Assembly (NCBI GenBank): GCA_013398055.1
Contig: VZRS01002616.1
Location: 1-64,000 of the forward strand
Reading direction: 5' to 3'
Length of the DNA stretch: 64,000 bases
DNA from: Ifrita kowaldi
Lineage: Eukaryota; Chordata; Aves; Passeriformes; Cinclosomatidae
Shown: positions 24,301-36,475 of the stretch, one piece after another
Layout: every line of letters begins with the position of its first letter
Position numbering within the stretch: position 1 is the first letter of the stretch
Program-made: the position numbers and the translations under genes
The notes under the pieces: generated by a model
The model's database searches: none
What the model was told of the DNA's origin: nothing
The model's input: only the letters and a program-made list of their open reading frames with translations

Positions 24301-25600
24301 GGTATGATTAGACATGTAAAGAAGCCAGTATGAAATGGAGGACCACATAAAAAATTTGTGGTGCCGAAAATCATTCCAAGAAGATTTAGAAATTGGAAAT
24401 ACCCCTAATATCTACTGCTAGGATGCAATCTGAACTGAGGGGAGGTCTTTCTTTAAAGTAGGAAACAATGATGAACTGCATCTCTACCAAATGCTATTAT
24501 TACTTTTCCACATTGAGATGCCATATTGTCTCCCAACAAGAATGACTAATTTAAAAAATGTGGGATTTATTTTTGTCTCCAGTTTTGAAACAAATCAATT
24601 CTGGACTCATTCTTTTTTCAAATTCTATTTGTGGGTTTGTTATTTAAAAGGAGGTGAATGGATTAAACTTGGCACTTATTTCCCATTTGTCATGCCTGCT
24701 GCTTTGAGGAATGCTATTTCCCTGCAGTTTTGAAAACATTCTCTCCAATCTAGGAGGAGACTATTTTGTTTCTTTAACTGCAATTTCCACTGGCTCCTTT
24801 TATCCTGTGGTGTGTTGAAGATAATCTGCATTTTGTAAGAAGAGATCAGTGTTTCACACAATTAGACAATGTCTTGGCTCATGAAGAAGGTGGAGGTCCC
24901 AAACCTCTATGGTTATACCGATACATTTTGAAGTATTTGGCTAGTTCTGGTTGTGTGTTTTGTGTATAACCCTTACTATATACATAATAAAAATATGTTA
25001 AAAATTGCACACTTAGAGGATCTGAAATTAAATATTACTTTTCTTAGGCAGGCCTAATCAAAAGCTACTATTTGACATCTTCTCTGTCTTCCTCTCCTCC
25101 CTGTGGCTTTCATAATTAGAAGTGTTTTTAAAAGTGAAATGTGCACTTTCAGACAATGGTTCTTAAATTATGCATGTGTTGATGTTGCTTACATCCTCCT
25201 TTCCTGTTTATTTCTGAATATTCAACTGAATTGCAAGTTTTCTCTTTCTCCCATGCTTTTGTTGTTTTTCATTCCCAATCTCTATTGTAAATTATGAACC
25301 CTGGAACACCTTTTTTTATAATATGCACTGGCATAACTATCATAAATTTATAGATGGGCACCTGCCTATAAACTTAAAATATGTTCATCAGTTTTGCTTC
25401 ATCTGAGATATTTAAGTAGGTATTCAGAAATTCTGAATAACCCATAAGACTTTGGGTAGATGCCCTGAGGATGCATACCCAAATAGCTGTGCTTTTGCTT
25501 ATGCCACCTCAAGCAAGTCACAGAAAGAATCTTAATATTAATAATAAAGCAAAGTTAGAAATCAGAGTGTGAGCCCTCAGTGAGACATTGCTTGTGCAGT
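21351..25600. other. Mostly unique sequence, no gene seen
   Basis: 21351-21500 begins with text that could be decayed LTR material on the minus strand (GTACAGTAAAGATGCACC when read in reverse), but no ends are visible. The rest is unique, with ORFs under 100 codons and no recognised family. Confidence 0.5.
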
Positions 25601-25611
25601 GAAGCCCTGTC

Positions 25612-26394
25612 ATGAATTTTCTGAGAGCGGTCTCCTCGGCAACAGCGAGGCGAGTATGGCAGCACCAGCTTCGGAAGACATCGGGGATGGGCCATGAAGC
25701 TGAAGGCTGCTTGACAGTACAGGCGTGGGGGGACCTGTCAGGCATCCATCCTCTGCATGGTGGGGCCGGTGCTCTGGCTCTGCACCTCCTGCCTCTGCCC
25801 CTCGGTGGTTTGCTACAGGCAGTGCAGCACCCCTTCCCAGGGGAAGACCCTAATGTGAGTTGGTGGGTTCCTGTCCTGGGCCAGGCTGCCTGGCAGGGCA
25901 AGCAGAAGGGGATCCAGGTCCAAGCCTTTCCACGGGGAACAAGCTTCCCACGAACACCAGCACCCGGAGCACCTCCAGGTGGCTGCCATGGCACCAGGTG
26001 CCCCACAAAAACCAGGTGTCCCAAAAATGCTATAGCTATGTCCACCCCCAGGGTTAAGCTGGGTGTGGGAAGCCCCACAGTCACCCCCATCTGCTGGACA
26101 TGGATGCTGAAGCCATGCTCTTTGACAAACTTCCTGCTTTGCCCTGGATTAGCACATTTCCCAGATGTGTGCAGCCAGCAGCTGTCCCTAGTTTTGAAAG
26201 GATCCCAAATAGCAATCTTTAATCATTTCCCTTTCCCCTCTTCTCCTTATCAGCTGTCTCACACATCAATCCCTCCTGAACTTTTGTCCTCTATTTTTAT
26301 CACATACAGTATTTGTCTTGACTTATGTAGAGTGCATACTCTGTCAGGAAGGGAATGTGCTTTATCTGCTTGGAAGAAATGGCAGTGGAAATGA
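25612..26394 (+). other. 260-codon ORF, probably not a gene
   Basis: This is the longest open frame in the window, overlapped on the other strand by a 190-codon frame (25518-26090). Both lie over a GC-richer stretch, which lowers stop-codon frequency. The product is rich in Pro, Gly, Leu and Cys with no domain, signal peptide or motif that I recognise. There is no obvious promoter or Kozak context at the start ATG. Its 3' end runs into what looks like an ancient SINE/LINE tail. Most likely a chance ORF, though an unannotated exon or lncRNA cannot be excluded. Confidence 0.12.
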
Positions 26395-26430
26395 ATGGCA
26401 CTATATAAATGCTTTGTAATACTAATAACA
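26290..26430 (+). mobile_element. Possible ancient SINE/LINE tail
   Basis: The segment ends GGCACTATATAAATGCTTTG followed by TAATACTAATAA. This matches the style of old amniote MIR/L2-type tails (GGCGCTATATAAAT... then an ATT-rich end). The 5' body is too decayed to assign with certainty. Confidence 0.3.
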
Positions 26431-29400
26431 CAAAATGTGTGTGAAGTTTATGTGGTTTATGGTTAGTAGATTTCATGGTGACTAAGTTCTTTCTATCACT
26501 TGAGATGACAAACACCCTTTTTAATACTCTCAAAGCATCTCAAACCCCTCCTTCAGCTTCTTGTATTTTCATAGGAAGATAAGGCAATGCATCTTCTTTA
26601 TTTTTCTTTTTTTTTTATGTGGGAGACCTGGGGGGAGGATGAAGTGTTGCATCTGAGCTGAATGTATCAGCAGAAGTCCCCCAATAGCATTTTTAAGTGT
26701 TAGTGATGAGAAAGATAGAAATCATGAGACAAAAGGCCTGAGGTCATGTTTTATTTATCCCACTGTAAACCAGGAATCAATTTTCTAGTGAAAAATTATC
26801 CAGCACAAAGTGTTATCAGACTTAGGCCCATAAAGACCTGAACTGTAGGCAAAGCTTACGAAGGACAATGAGGAAGAACAGGGAATTGTAGGAGAAAGAA
26901 AAGAAATATGAAATAACTATTACAATAAATATTGCTGGAAATGTATCTAATAAGACCAATGAATTGGAGCTATATCTGTTGCAGGAAGGGTACTGTATCT
27001 TTGGTATTGCCAAAGCATAACACAGCCAAAAAAAGATGGACTTAAAAGTAGGATTTACAGAAAGGAGAGACCAGGTGATGTGGAAGTGTCATTTAACCAA
27101 AGAATAATCTTATGTTTGATGAAAGAATATTAGAGCTTTATATGCCCCAGAAGACACTGACCAAAGTTGTGAGAAGAAGGAGGAACACATTAAATTTAGT
27201 TTCAGCTGGTTCTTAATAGAAACTTAACGTGAAATTATCACACCTCCACAAGTTTTAGCGAATCACTGCCACAGGCTGTTTTTCAGTAATTTTTCTGCAT
27301 AATAATTTCTGCATAATGTAGTAGTAATTGAAGTAATTTCTCTACTTATTGAAGTATCCTCACTCTCATGTGTTTTTCATAATTAAAAGACAGGCTGCCT
27401 ATGTCAATAGGTAGATGTCCTTTATAATATAGTTTAGTATTACTTAGATACCCCTGCACAAAGCTGATAATGTAAAACCAGTAACTTGGAACATTTCTTT
27501 TGGACTATATCTTCTCTGTGCCTCAATATTAAGAGCTTATTTTTCTAGTATTTTGTGCTAGAATTCATCAACTAGATGCTTAAAAATATGATGAGTTTAA
27601 ATTTTATGTTTTACACTTCCCAATGATTAGTTGTTGCTATACCCTCAGTTTTGCTAGTAATTCTCCAAAAGCTCTGACTGACAGCACTGTCAACTGCGTA
27701 TTTAAGATCACATTTAGAATAGGTAGAAAGTATGAAAATTTGCCTCTTAATCTATTCCATACCTGTTCAGGCAAGTGTTTCTCTGTGTAGGTGCAGTTTT
27801 CATTTTCCACCCATTGAGGCTTTGGCCGCTTCTTTGAGTCAGCAAACAACAGAGCCTATGTGAAACACTAGACTGAGACAGTAATCTAATTCTGCAACAG
27901 ACAGCAGCAATCTTTGCTACTGGCATTCTCAGAATCAGTGACTCTCTGGCAGGAGACACAGCTCTAAATACAGTCTTATTATCAGTCCCCTGAGCCAGAC
28001 ACTCCACTAACAATTTTTATTAATTTATCTCTGCATTATGCTACTACTGCTAATTATTGGGTCTACAAATTGTGGTTTTACTATCACTTCGCCCCCTTTA
28101 CTACCTGCAATTTTCAGCCTCTCCATAACTCTTCCTGACTCCTATTCTAAACTGGCTTTAACACAACATTCTTTTCTTTTCAGATACAGGCTCAAATTTT
28201 CCAGTTGTATAGGCAAAACTTCCTGGGCATTTTTCCAGTGTCAGAGTTATTTGCCTGTAGCACCTGATGCATCAAAAATGCAGAGGAGGATTTACATGAA
28301 CACTTACCCTTGCATGCTTCCAATTAGTGTTTATGAACTGGGATTCTGCAGGGCTAATTAGATAAGGAATAAGACATACAGGCACTTGAAACCAAGGATA
28401 CGATTCAAACCGAATTAATCATCTGTGACTTCTTTTGGACCATGACTTTGAGAGATTGTCATCCAAACTGATGCTTAGGAGTAAACAGAGAGTGTACCTC
28501 CAAGCAGCCAAATCTCTACCTGTAGTAATTGAATAGATACTCTCCCTAAATATGCACCCTGTAGATAGACACACACCACAGCTCAAATAAATCAAGGGAA
28601 AGTAGAAAGCTGACAGGCCATCAGAAAACACAGCATCAGTCTCCCAAGGGGTGTATTTGTAATAAACCTTTACCTCAGGTGCTCCTGTCTATTGGGAAAG
28701 CAAATGGAGAATTCTGTTCATTCACTGCCAGCACAGAGGAAAACTTACCTTGATCTTTGGGAAGGTGTTTTTATATACCAGTCTAATCCATTGTTGTCTC
28801 TCTGCTCCTACAGTGCGGCTTGTATCAATACATCATGCAGATTTTTCCTCCTACAGCTCTGAAAGCAAGCTTCTGTGCATACTTCATGTTGATCTGAGGG
28901 GAATGACTGTTCCAGGAGGTTAGGACATTTTAAAAGGTTTTTGACTTACTCCCATTCAGAGCAGTGGCAAAATGTCTTTGATCCCTGGGGAGTTAAGATA
29001 AAGCCCAGCATTTCTGGCAAAGAAGTTAACAATGTAGAAATTAAATGCATTGTAAACTGCAAATTTTCCTCCAGGGATCATTTTCCTGGGAAATGACGTG
29101 CTATGCTTGGCCCATTCTTTCATATGTTTTACACAAACAGAAATGGTCCACTGTCCTCACCCAAATTGTACAGACAGGTACATGTACATGTAACAGTCTT
29201 ATTCCAAAAGGGGTGAATTATCACAGGGTAATAGAAAGAGAGTGAGTGTTTTGGGGTTTTTTTAGCATAATTGCTACAATGGGATTTCCCCTAGCCCTGA
29301 GCACTTGCATATATACATGTATTCCAGCCTAATGTCACCCCTGGATTTTGGCTATGATCCTCTGCTGCTGCTTTCTCCATGGTTTTGGCTGCTCCCTTGC

Positions 29401-32400
29401 AGAGCCCCATTGCCTGCTCTTTGGGGCTGTAGGGACCCCACATTTCTCTGCTGCTCTGGTGCTGCGGTTCAGAGTCACTCTGCTGAGGAACCAGGCTCTC
29501 TGGTGCACTGTCCTAATTCTTATCATTCTGTCACAGCACAACGTTATCAAAGCAGGGATTTTCTGTGCCTAGCAAAGAAGGCACAAACTGTGGTCATTAG
29601 CTCTATCAATACACCAAAGCAAGCAAAACAGTGCGGAACTACAAAGAGTGTTTGTTTTTCTGTGTTGGAGCATTATGATAAAATATGCATCCTCAGTTAT
29701 TAGATAGCTCATGAATAAATATATTATTATGCTAGGCATCACATGCTTGCTCTGTTAAATGCAGTCTTCAAGTTATTGTTCTTAAGACCATGAGTTTCAA
29801 GTTATGCCATGGTTTTATGCAGAATCAGCTTAGAGGGAGAGGGAATTGCATGAGCAGCAAAATAGTTTGCTCTCTGCCGGAGGTGCTGATTTGCATCAGT
29901 CCCTAAAGCACAGTTGACCCCTGGGAAATAGGGATTTTCTTTTTTGCACAATTCCTGCAAGAAGAATTGCCGTGCATGCCTTCTGGCTTCTTCTTCTCAA
30001 GATCAGGGATATGTGTAAATAAAGCGAGTCAAACTATATCCACAATGCAGTTTGCATTGTAATGTAGAGATACTTCAGTAAGTCTTAAAAAAACTAGCTC
30101 AGCTCCTGAAAGCTGTCTGCTGCAGTTTAATCTGGTTGTCAGCTCTGTAGAGGTCTGCTGTGGGTAACAAACAGACCTGGCCTGCAGCTGAAACACAGAT
30201 CAAGCCAGGGCAGGAGGGAATGCTTTCAGGACTTGCGGTAGCATCGTGGTGCTTATCCTTGAAGAAAACTCTGCATCCCTGACATCTTCACTCCTTAGAG
30301 GTCGCCTGCATTGTGATCCTGCTCGGAAGCAGACACAATGCCCCAGCACAACACCTGAGACTTAGGGAGAGATAGCTGCATGTTTAAGTTCAGTTCAGTT
30401 AATTGTGCCTTCCTCCTTTCAGGCTAAGGAGCACTGGCACATCAAAATGAGAGGAGGTGAAGTATATGTAAATAAAGTAGGACAAACTGATTAACACAGA
30501 GAGAAGGGATTTATGTGCAATCAAAGCAACAACAGAAATAAAAAAGCCGTGTGAAGCAGAATACCTTTCATCAGGGTTCACATTTCTCCATTTTTTAACA
30601 CATGATATTTTGGTTTCTCCCATGCTTTTGGAGGAACTGCAAAATTATTGTTATCATCTTTTCTGAAGTACTGCTTAAGAATTCTCCTTTGCCTCTGGAT
30701 GGTATCAGGGCAGCAATTGGTATTGCTATTTTCTTGGATTGAATTATATGTTTGCTGTCTGTACTAGCCTGAGGAGGCTTTGTGAGTTATTTGCAACAAA
30801 ATGTGTAATTTCATACCTCTTAATTCTTTCCCCTTGGGGCTGGAAAAAGGTAACCATTTCTCCACAATATGGTCAGCAGCCTCACAGGTGATGAGGAGAC
30901 TGCTGTTCCCTGTGATCCCTAGTTCCCACAGTGGTTCTGCACAGTTTTGTTCTGAGGAAGAGATGGGCTTTTCTGGGATTCCAAGTCCTACCCACATTTT
31001 TCTTTTGCATTTTATTTCTTCTGGTACCTTGTGGCTCTGGCATTGGTTTCTAACTGGCACATATGCTTGTTTTCTATTTTCTGTTGACTGAAACACAAGA
31101 GAGGACAACTTGCACTTCCCTGCTGCTGCTCGGAAGTGTAGCCATGAGTAGGCACTGGATTCTGACTATGCTCTTCTCCCTGAGGCTACTCCGTGGGAAG
31201 GGCTCTGTGCCCAGCCTGAATGAGCGGCAGTTTTGTTTCTCACTTTCCCTTGAATCGGGGCATAACAGAGATTTCTTTTTATTTCTAAAAATTGCAAATA
31301 TTCTGGGGTATTTTTGGTCTCTAACCTGTGGCCCAAGCAGCTAGTACTAGCCAGTTCAGCCCTAGCAGAAATAGAGGGATGCAGTTCTTGGACAACTGGG
31401 TTGTATTTTTTCCAAAAGCACAAGTAAATGTACTTTGCACAAAGGACATGACTTTTTTCCTGGTGTTACCAGTCCAGGATTTAACACATGCCTTCGCCTC
31501 TTGTCTTTGGCACATGCAATAAACTTAAGCAACTCTTTCTACATTGCTATCCATCTAACACTGATATAAAGGATGGAAACAATGATGTCCACATTTTCCT
31601 TAAAAAATTATTTTATAATACCTTAACATTTGCCATTCTGTTGCCTTCAATCCAGATTCTGTTTCTTTTTAAAGGCTTGTTTTTACATTAATAAAAGGTC
31701 TGGGAATATGTCACCCCAGACACCTGCTAAAAGCCTTAAGCACCCTCTATAGTCTCATCCTACAACAGCTCTGGCAACCAGTGATCCATGTTTTGGCTGG
31801 GACCAGACAGGTTCGGGGATTTTTTTTAAGAAATCAGATTGGCTTGAACATTGTGTGGCTCAAGTCTTGGCTCCACTGCGTTTCTGTCAAGTGCTTTACA
31901 AGTGTGTCTGTCTCTCCCAAATCCTCCCTAATTTGTATTCTATTTGCGTAAGAATTTTCCTGCCCCGGGAAGTCAGAGCAGCCACCAGCCAGTCTACCCT
32001 CCTGCCTCCAGCAGCACATTTTGCCAAAGTGTTCAGGGATGCTGCATACTTTTTCACAGTGTGTGTTGGAGGGCCCCTCACTATATATATTTCAGTAATG
32101 TGAAGAATATCTTAACATAGATGAATGCATAGAAGTGCAATTTCTCCAGAGTCTGGCTGCCCTCTTCTCCTCACCCTGTCGGTGTTCATACTCCTTTTAA
32201 AGCCCTGTGCAGTCAGCCATACAGGGAAACAAAAAGATACAACCTGTACCTGTCAACCCTGGAGCTATTTTTGTGGCCCTTTATTTTCATGCCTCTAGGA
32301 AAGCATCACTGAACGCCTCCAAGGGGTGGTGGTGCTGTCAGACATGCTCCGTTCAGCACTCTCCTCCTGTCACTTCCTACTGAACCTCTGACCCCAGCTG

Positions 32401-32814
32401 ATACACCTGGGCCTTGTTATTCTCCAATTCAATGAGATCTCACTGTTTTCAGGCCAGACGTTAGCTCATCCTTCCATGGTAATTCAGTGAGGACGATGAA
32501 ATACTGCAATTGTGAAGAGAAAAGGTAGCAGGGAGGTGTGTTCCTTCCCCTTGGCATGTCCTGCCAACTTCTGGCAGCTGGCAGCTTAGCAGCATCCTGG
32601 GCTGGAGCTTGTGTCTGAATTACAATGTTTAATAGGCAACAACAGGCCTGTGTTAGCAAACCCAGCTGTTCTGGTTGCACAGCCGGGGCGGAGCATATGG
32701 ACGTGGCTATGGGTTGCTATTCTATACCATCCACATCACTGCTGGGGCATGGCTTCGGGGTGAAGCACACCTCTGGAAGTGTGTCATTTTGTTTCCCTCG
32801 CTTCCTCTGAGAGG
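26431..32814. other. Unique sequence, no gene seen
   Basis: AT-rich unique DNA. ORFs reach at most about 132 codons (29305-29703) and none shows a known motif. Short homopolymer runs occur (for example T near 26602-26618). No LTR or young CR1 is recognised. Confidence 0.55.
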
Positions 32815-34123
32815 TTCCAGGCATCAGCCCCTATAGACCCTGCCCTCTCTCATCGCTGCCTGTGCCTTCCTGGTTCTCGGAGAACGCAGCTCTGAAAACA
32901 ACAAACACTGTTGGGAGGCGAATGTGTCCATCTTGTCTTTGTTCTGGTGGCCATGAGGAACTCAGCTGAGGTGGTAAACACCTTTTTGTGGGTAAAGCAC
33001 CTTCTCCTTTAATATACTTTTGTTATAAATATTGCTGCTGTTATGGTACGCTGTTATTCCATTGCTGCTTGCTTTCAGTAATTGTTTTCTCAGCCTAAGG
33101 TCTCTACCTTTGTTCCTCTCTTACCAGAAGGGGCGGAGGAAAGGGGAGTGGCTTATGTGGACCGGTATTTGGCTGGTGTTAAACCACCACATCATTCAGT
33201 CCTTTTTAAAACAAATTTATATTTTTTGCTTCTAAAATAGATTGTAGCGTTTAGTTCCAGAGTTATGTTGTGTGGCTTGTGAAAAAGAACTTCCTTCTGC
33301 TTTCATTAATGCAGCTGCATGACCATTACAATGGTGCCCTCTTATTGAGTGTGGCAATGGATATGGCACTCTTTAACCAAGAGTCAGCCAGCAGGTCGAG
33401 GGAGCTGATCCTTCACCTCTGCTCAGAACTGGTGATGGCACACCTGGAAGGCTGTGTCCAGTTCTGGGCTCCACAATACAAGGGACACATGGACAAACTG
33501 AAAAGAGTGGAATGAAGATGCCAAAGTCATTAAGATGTTTAAGGGAGTGGAGCATCTGTGACATGAAGAAGAGATGTGAGAACTGGGGCTGTACAACCTG
33601 GAGAAGGCTCAGGGGAAACTCATCAAACCTGATGGAAAGGTACAGAAGACAGAGACGGTCTTCTGGGGAGTTCATGGGAATAAGTCAGGAGGCAATGGTT
33701 ACAAGCCAGAACATGGGACGTTCATCATGAGAGTGGTCAAACACTGGACCACATTGCACAGCAAAGTTGTGGAGTCTCCATCCTTGGAGGTTTCAACACT
33801 TAGCTGGGAAACTCCCTGAGCAACATTGTCTGTTTGGACCTACTTTGACCAAGGGCTTGGACTTGATGACATTTAGAAATCCCTTCCAACCTAAACTATT
33901 GTGATTCTATGAATGATCATTTTCTTCTCAAGTCTTCAACTATGTTCATGATTCCAGGAGTTCTTGGTTGTTTAACTGCTCCTCCTGTGGAAGTCACTTG
34001 GTACCTTCCTGCCCATTTTTGTATAATTTCTAGTTCTCTTTCTCTGAGATGGGTGAAGTGCAGCCAACAGTATGTTAGTCTTGGAAAAACACGAACCCCT
34101 TTTCCCTCAGATCTTTAGCTGGT
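32815..34123. repeat. 1,309-bp direct repeat, left copy
   Basis: The segment starts TTCCAGGCATCAGCCCCTAT and ends AGATCTTTAGCTGGT right at a run of N. The same 1,309 bases begin again right after the N run at 34206, offset by 1,391. I noticed no difference, and the translated frames of both copies are the same. A CR1 3' end lies inside (33380-33914). Exact repeats that abut a gap on both sides are typical of failed contig joining rather than biology. Confidence 0.95.
33380..33914 (+). mobile_element. CR1 LINE 3' end, plus strand (left copy)
   Basis: It opens at GCCAGCAGGTCGAGGGAGCT, followed by CTGTGTCCAGTTCTGGGCTC, CCTGGAGAAGGCTCAGGGGA and GGACTTGATGACATTTAG. It ends with CCCTTCCAACCTAAACTATT and a terminal-repeat remnant, GATTCTATGAATGATC. 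About 535 bp of the 3' part are present; the rest is lost by 5' truncation. Confidence 0.9.
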
Positions 34124-34205
34124 NNNNNNNNNNNNNNNNNNNNNNNNNNNNNNNNNNNNNNNNNNNNNNNNNNNNNNNNNNNNNNNNNNNNNNNNNNNNN
34201 NNNNN
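34124..34205. other. Assembly gap (82 N)
   Basis: An 82-base run of undetermined bases, flanked on both sides by the 1,309-bp repeat. The odd length suggests an estimated gap rather than a default 100-N spacer. Confidence 0.99.
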
Positions 34206-35514
34206 TTCCAGGCATCAGCCCCTATAGACCCTGCCCTCTCTCATCGCTGCCTGTGCCTTCCTGGTTCTCGGAGAACGCAGCTCTGAAAACAACAAACACT
34301 GTTGGGAGGCGAATGTGTCCATCTTGTCTTTGTTCTGGTGGCCATGAGGAACTCAGCTGAGGTGGTAAACACCTTTTTGTGGGTAAAGCACCTTCTCCTT
34401 TAATATACTTTTGTTATAAATATTGCTGCTGTTATGGTACGCTGTTATTCCATTGCTGCTTGCTTTCAGTAATTGTTTTCTCAGCCTAAGGTCTCTACCT
34501 TTGTTCCTCTCTTACCAGAAGGGGCGGAGGAAAGGGGAGTGGCTTATGTGGACCGGTATTTGGCTGGTGTTAAACCACCACATCATTCAGTCCTTTTTAA
34601 AACAAATTTATATTTTTTGCTTCTAAAATAGATTGTAGCGTTTAGTTCCAGAGTTATGTTGTGTGGCTTGTGAAAAAGAACTTCCTTCTGCTTTCATTAA
34701 TGCAGCTGCATGACCATTACAATGGTGCCCTCTTATTGAGTGTGGCAATGGATATGGCACTCTTTAACCAAGAGTCAGCCAGCAGGTCGAGGGAGCTGAT
34801 CCTTCACCTCTGCTCAGAACTGGTGATGGCACACCTGGAAGGCTGTGTCCAGTTCTGGGCTCCACAATACAAGGGACACATGGACAAACTGAAAAGAGTG
34901 GAATGAAGATGCCAAAGTCATTAAGATGTTTAAGGGAGTGGAGCATCTGTGACATGAAGAAGAGATGTGAGAACTGGGGCTGTACAACCTGGAGAAGGCT
35001 CAGGGGAAACTCATCAAACCTGATGGAAAGGTACAGAAGACAGAGACGGTCTTCTGGGGAGTTCATGGGAATAAGTCAGGAGGCAATGGTTACAAGCCAG
35101 AACATGGGACGTTCATCATGAGAGTGGTCAAACACTGGACCACATTGCACAGCAAAGTTGTGGAGTCTCCATCCTTGGAGGTTTCAACACTTAGCTGGGA
35201 AACTCCCTGAGCAACATTGTCTGTTTGGACCTACTTTGACCAAGGGCTTGGACTTGATGACATTTAGAAATCCCTTCCAACCTAAACTATTGTGATTCTA
35301 TGAATGATCATTTTCTTCTCAAGTCTTCAACTATGTTCATGATTCCAGGAGTTCTTGGTTGTTTAACTGCTCCTCCTGTGGAAGTCACTTGGTACCTTCC
35401 TGCCCATTTTTGTATAATTTCTAGTTCTCTTTCTCTGAGATGGGTGAAGTGCAGCCAACAGTATGTTAGTCTTGGAAAAACACGAACCCCTTTTCCCTCA
35501 GATCTTTAGCTGGT
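34206..35514. repeat. 1,309-bp direct repeat, right copy
   Basis: It matches the left copy from its first base after the N run to TTTAGCTGGT, after which sequence becomes unique (GTTCTCTTTT). If the gap is false, this or the left copy should be collapsed and the true locus would hold a single segment. Confidence 0.95.
34771..35305 (+). mobile_element. CR1 LINE 3' end, plus strand (right copy)
   Basis: This is the copy of the 33380-33914 element, shifted by 1,391 bases, with the same landmarks and the same terminal GATTCTATGAATGATC. It should not be counted as an independent insertion unless the flanking duplication proves real. Confidence 0.9.
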
Positions 35515-35954
35515 GTTCTCTTTTTGGTACTGGTACTAACTGTTTATGATCAGTTTCAGCAACACATGGCTTACATAAAAAAAGACATGAAAACCTACAG
35601 AACAAACACAAGATCTCCTTCTTGAACATGCCAACAGCCTATTTTTGGCAGAACTTACAGCGCATTAATCACCAGTCTTCAGTTTTGACATCACAACTGC
35701 AAGAGGATGTGCAAATAAAAATATTTGCATGGAGGTATCCATGTACAACTTTTTGGTGTTTTCCAACTCTGAATACTTCCACCATCTTCTTTCACTTTTC
35801 ATGAGAAGCTGCATATCAGAGCCATCACACGTCTGCACACTTGTAGGACTTAAAAAGCACAATTCCCTGTCTCAAACACTGTCAAGGCCACAGAAGGAAC
35901 TTGCCATAAGATAAGCCACCAAACTGGGAACTTGAGATAAGCACAGAAAGAAGG
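35515..35954. other. Unique sequence, no gene seen
   Basis: No repeat or exon is recognised. TGTCAAGG at 35880 resembles some LTR starts but could not be paired with an end. Confidence 0.5.
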
Positions 35955-36283
35955 AGTTTGTGACAGGAGAGCACTAATTCCAGGCCTGGAAGAGGTGAGA
36001 GCTGTTCAGCACAGCCTGGTTAATGCATCTGAACAAAATTTCCCACTGTGGCAAACAGGGGAAGGAGGAAACTGCTCATGCACATATCACCAATCAAACA
36101 AAGATCACCCCAGGTTATGGGAATGGCATCTGAGACCACTCCATGGATACCCAGAACCTGGACTGTATAAAGGTGATACCCCCAGAAGAACAGCTCCAGG
36201 ACACCCACTGCCGAGAAGCCACGAGTGAAGAAGGATTGATGGGATGCTGCTGGACCCATGGGTGGTGACTATCTTCTGCTTGT

Positions 36284-36337
36284 TCTCTCCCTCCCCCTCT
36301 CTCTCCCTCTCTCTCTCTCTCCCCTCTCCCCNTCTTT
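36284..36337 (+). repeat. (CT)n-rich tract with one ambiguous base
   Basis: About 54 bases of C and T, mostly CT dinucleotides and CCCT variants, with one N at 36332. The N probably reflects length variation or sequencing difficulty. Confidence 0.9.
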
Positions 36338-36361
36338 TGCACCTTAATTCAGGCAGAGGCT

Positions 36362-36405
36362 GTTAACAACAGTTAACAACAGTTAATAACAGCAGTTAAC
36401 AACAC
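36362..36405. repeat. TTAACAACAG minisatellite
   Basis: About four imperfect copies of the 10-bp unit GTTAACAACA/GTTAATAACA in tandem, inside the probable LTR. Confidence 0.8.
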
Positions 36406-36475
36406 TGGCAGCCATAAAGTGCTGAGTTAGGCTGGGTGTCCACACTTGTTTCACCACTCAGAGGAACCATGATGT

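Larger units (their letters stand above)
35955..36475 (+). mobile_element. Probable ERV LTR, plus strand, ends unresolved
   Basis: The segment shows a TATA box (TATAAAG, 36166-36172) in a good context. A CT-rich tract follows, then GCACCTTAATTCAGGCAGAGGC, a TTAACAACAG minisatellite and a poly(A)-like CATAAA (36413-36418) followed by GTGCTGAGTTAGGC. That order resembles avian ERVL-type LTRs. I could not find TG...CA ends with a target-site duplication, so start and end are approximate. Confidence 0.4.

Noticed and set aside
25612..26394. A 260-codon protein-coding gene
   Set aside because: No recognised domain, overlapping antisense frame, GC-driven lack of stops, and a 3' end in an apparent ancient repeat tail.
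33032..35509. Pairs of identical small proteins as a gene duplication
   Set aside because: They arise from the same DNA repeated on both sides of an N gap; the frames are short and partly CR1-derived.
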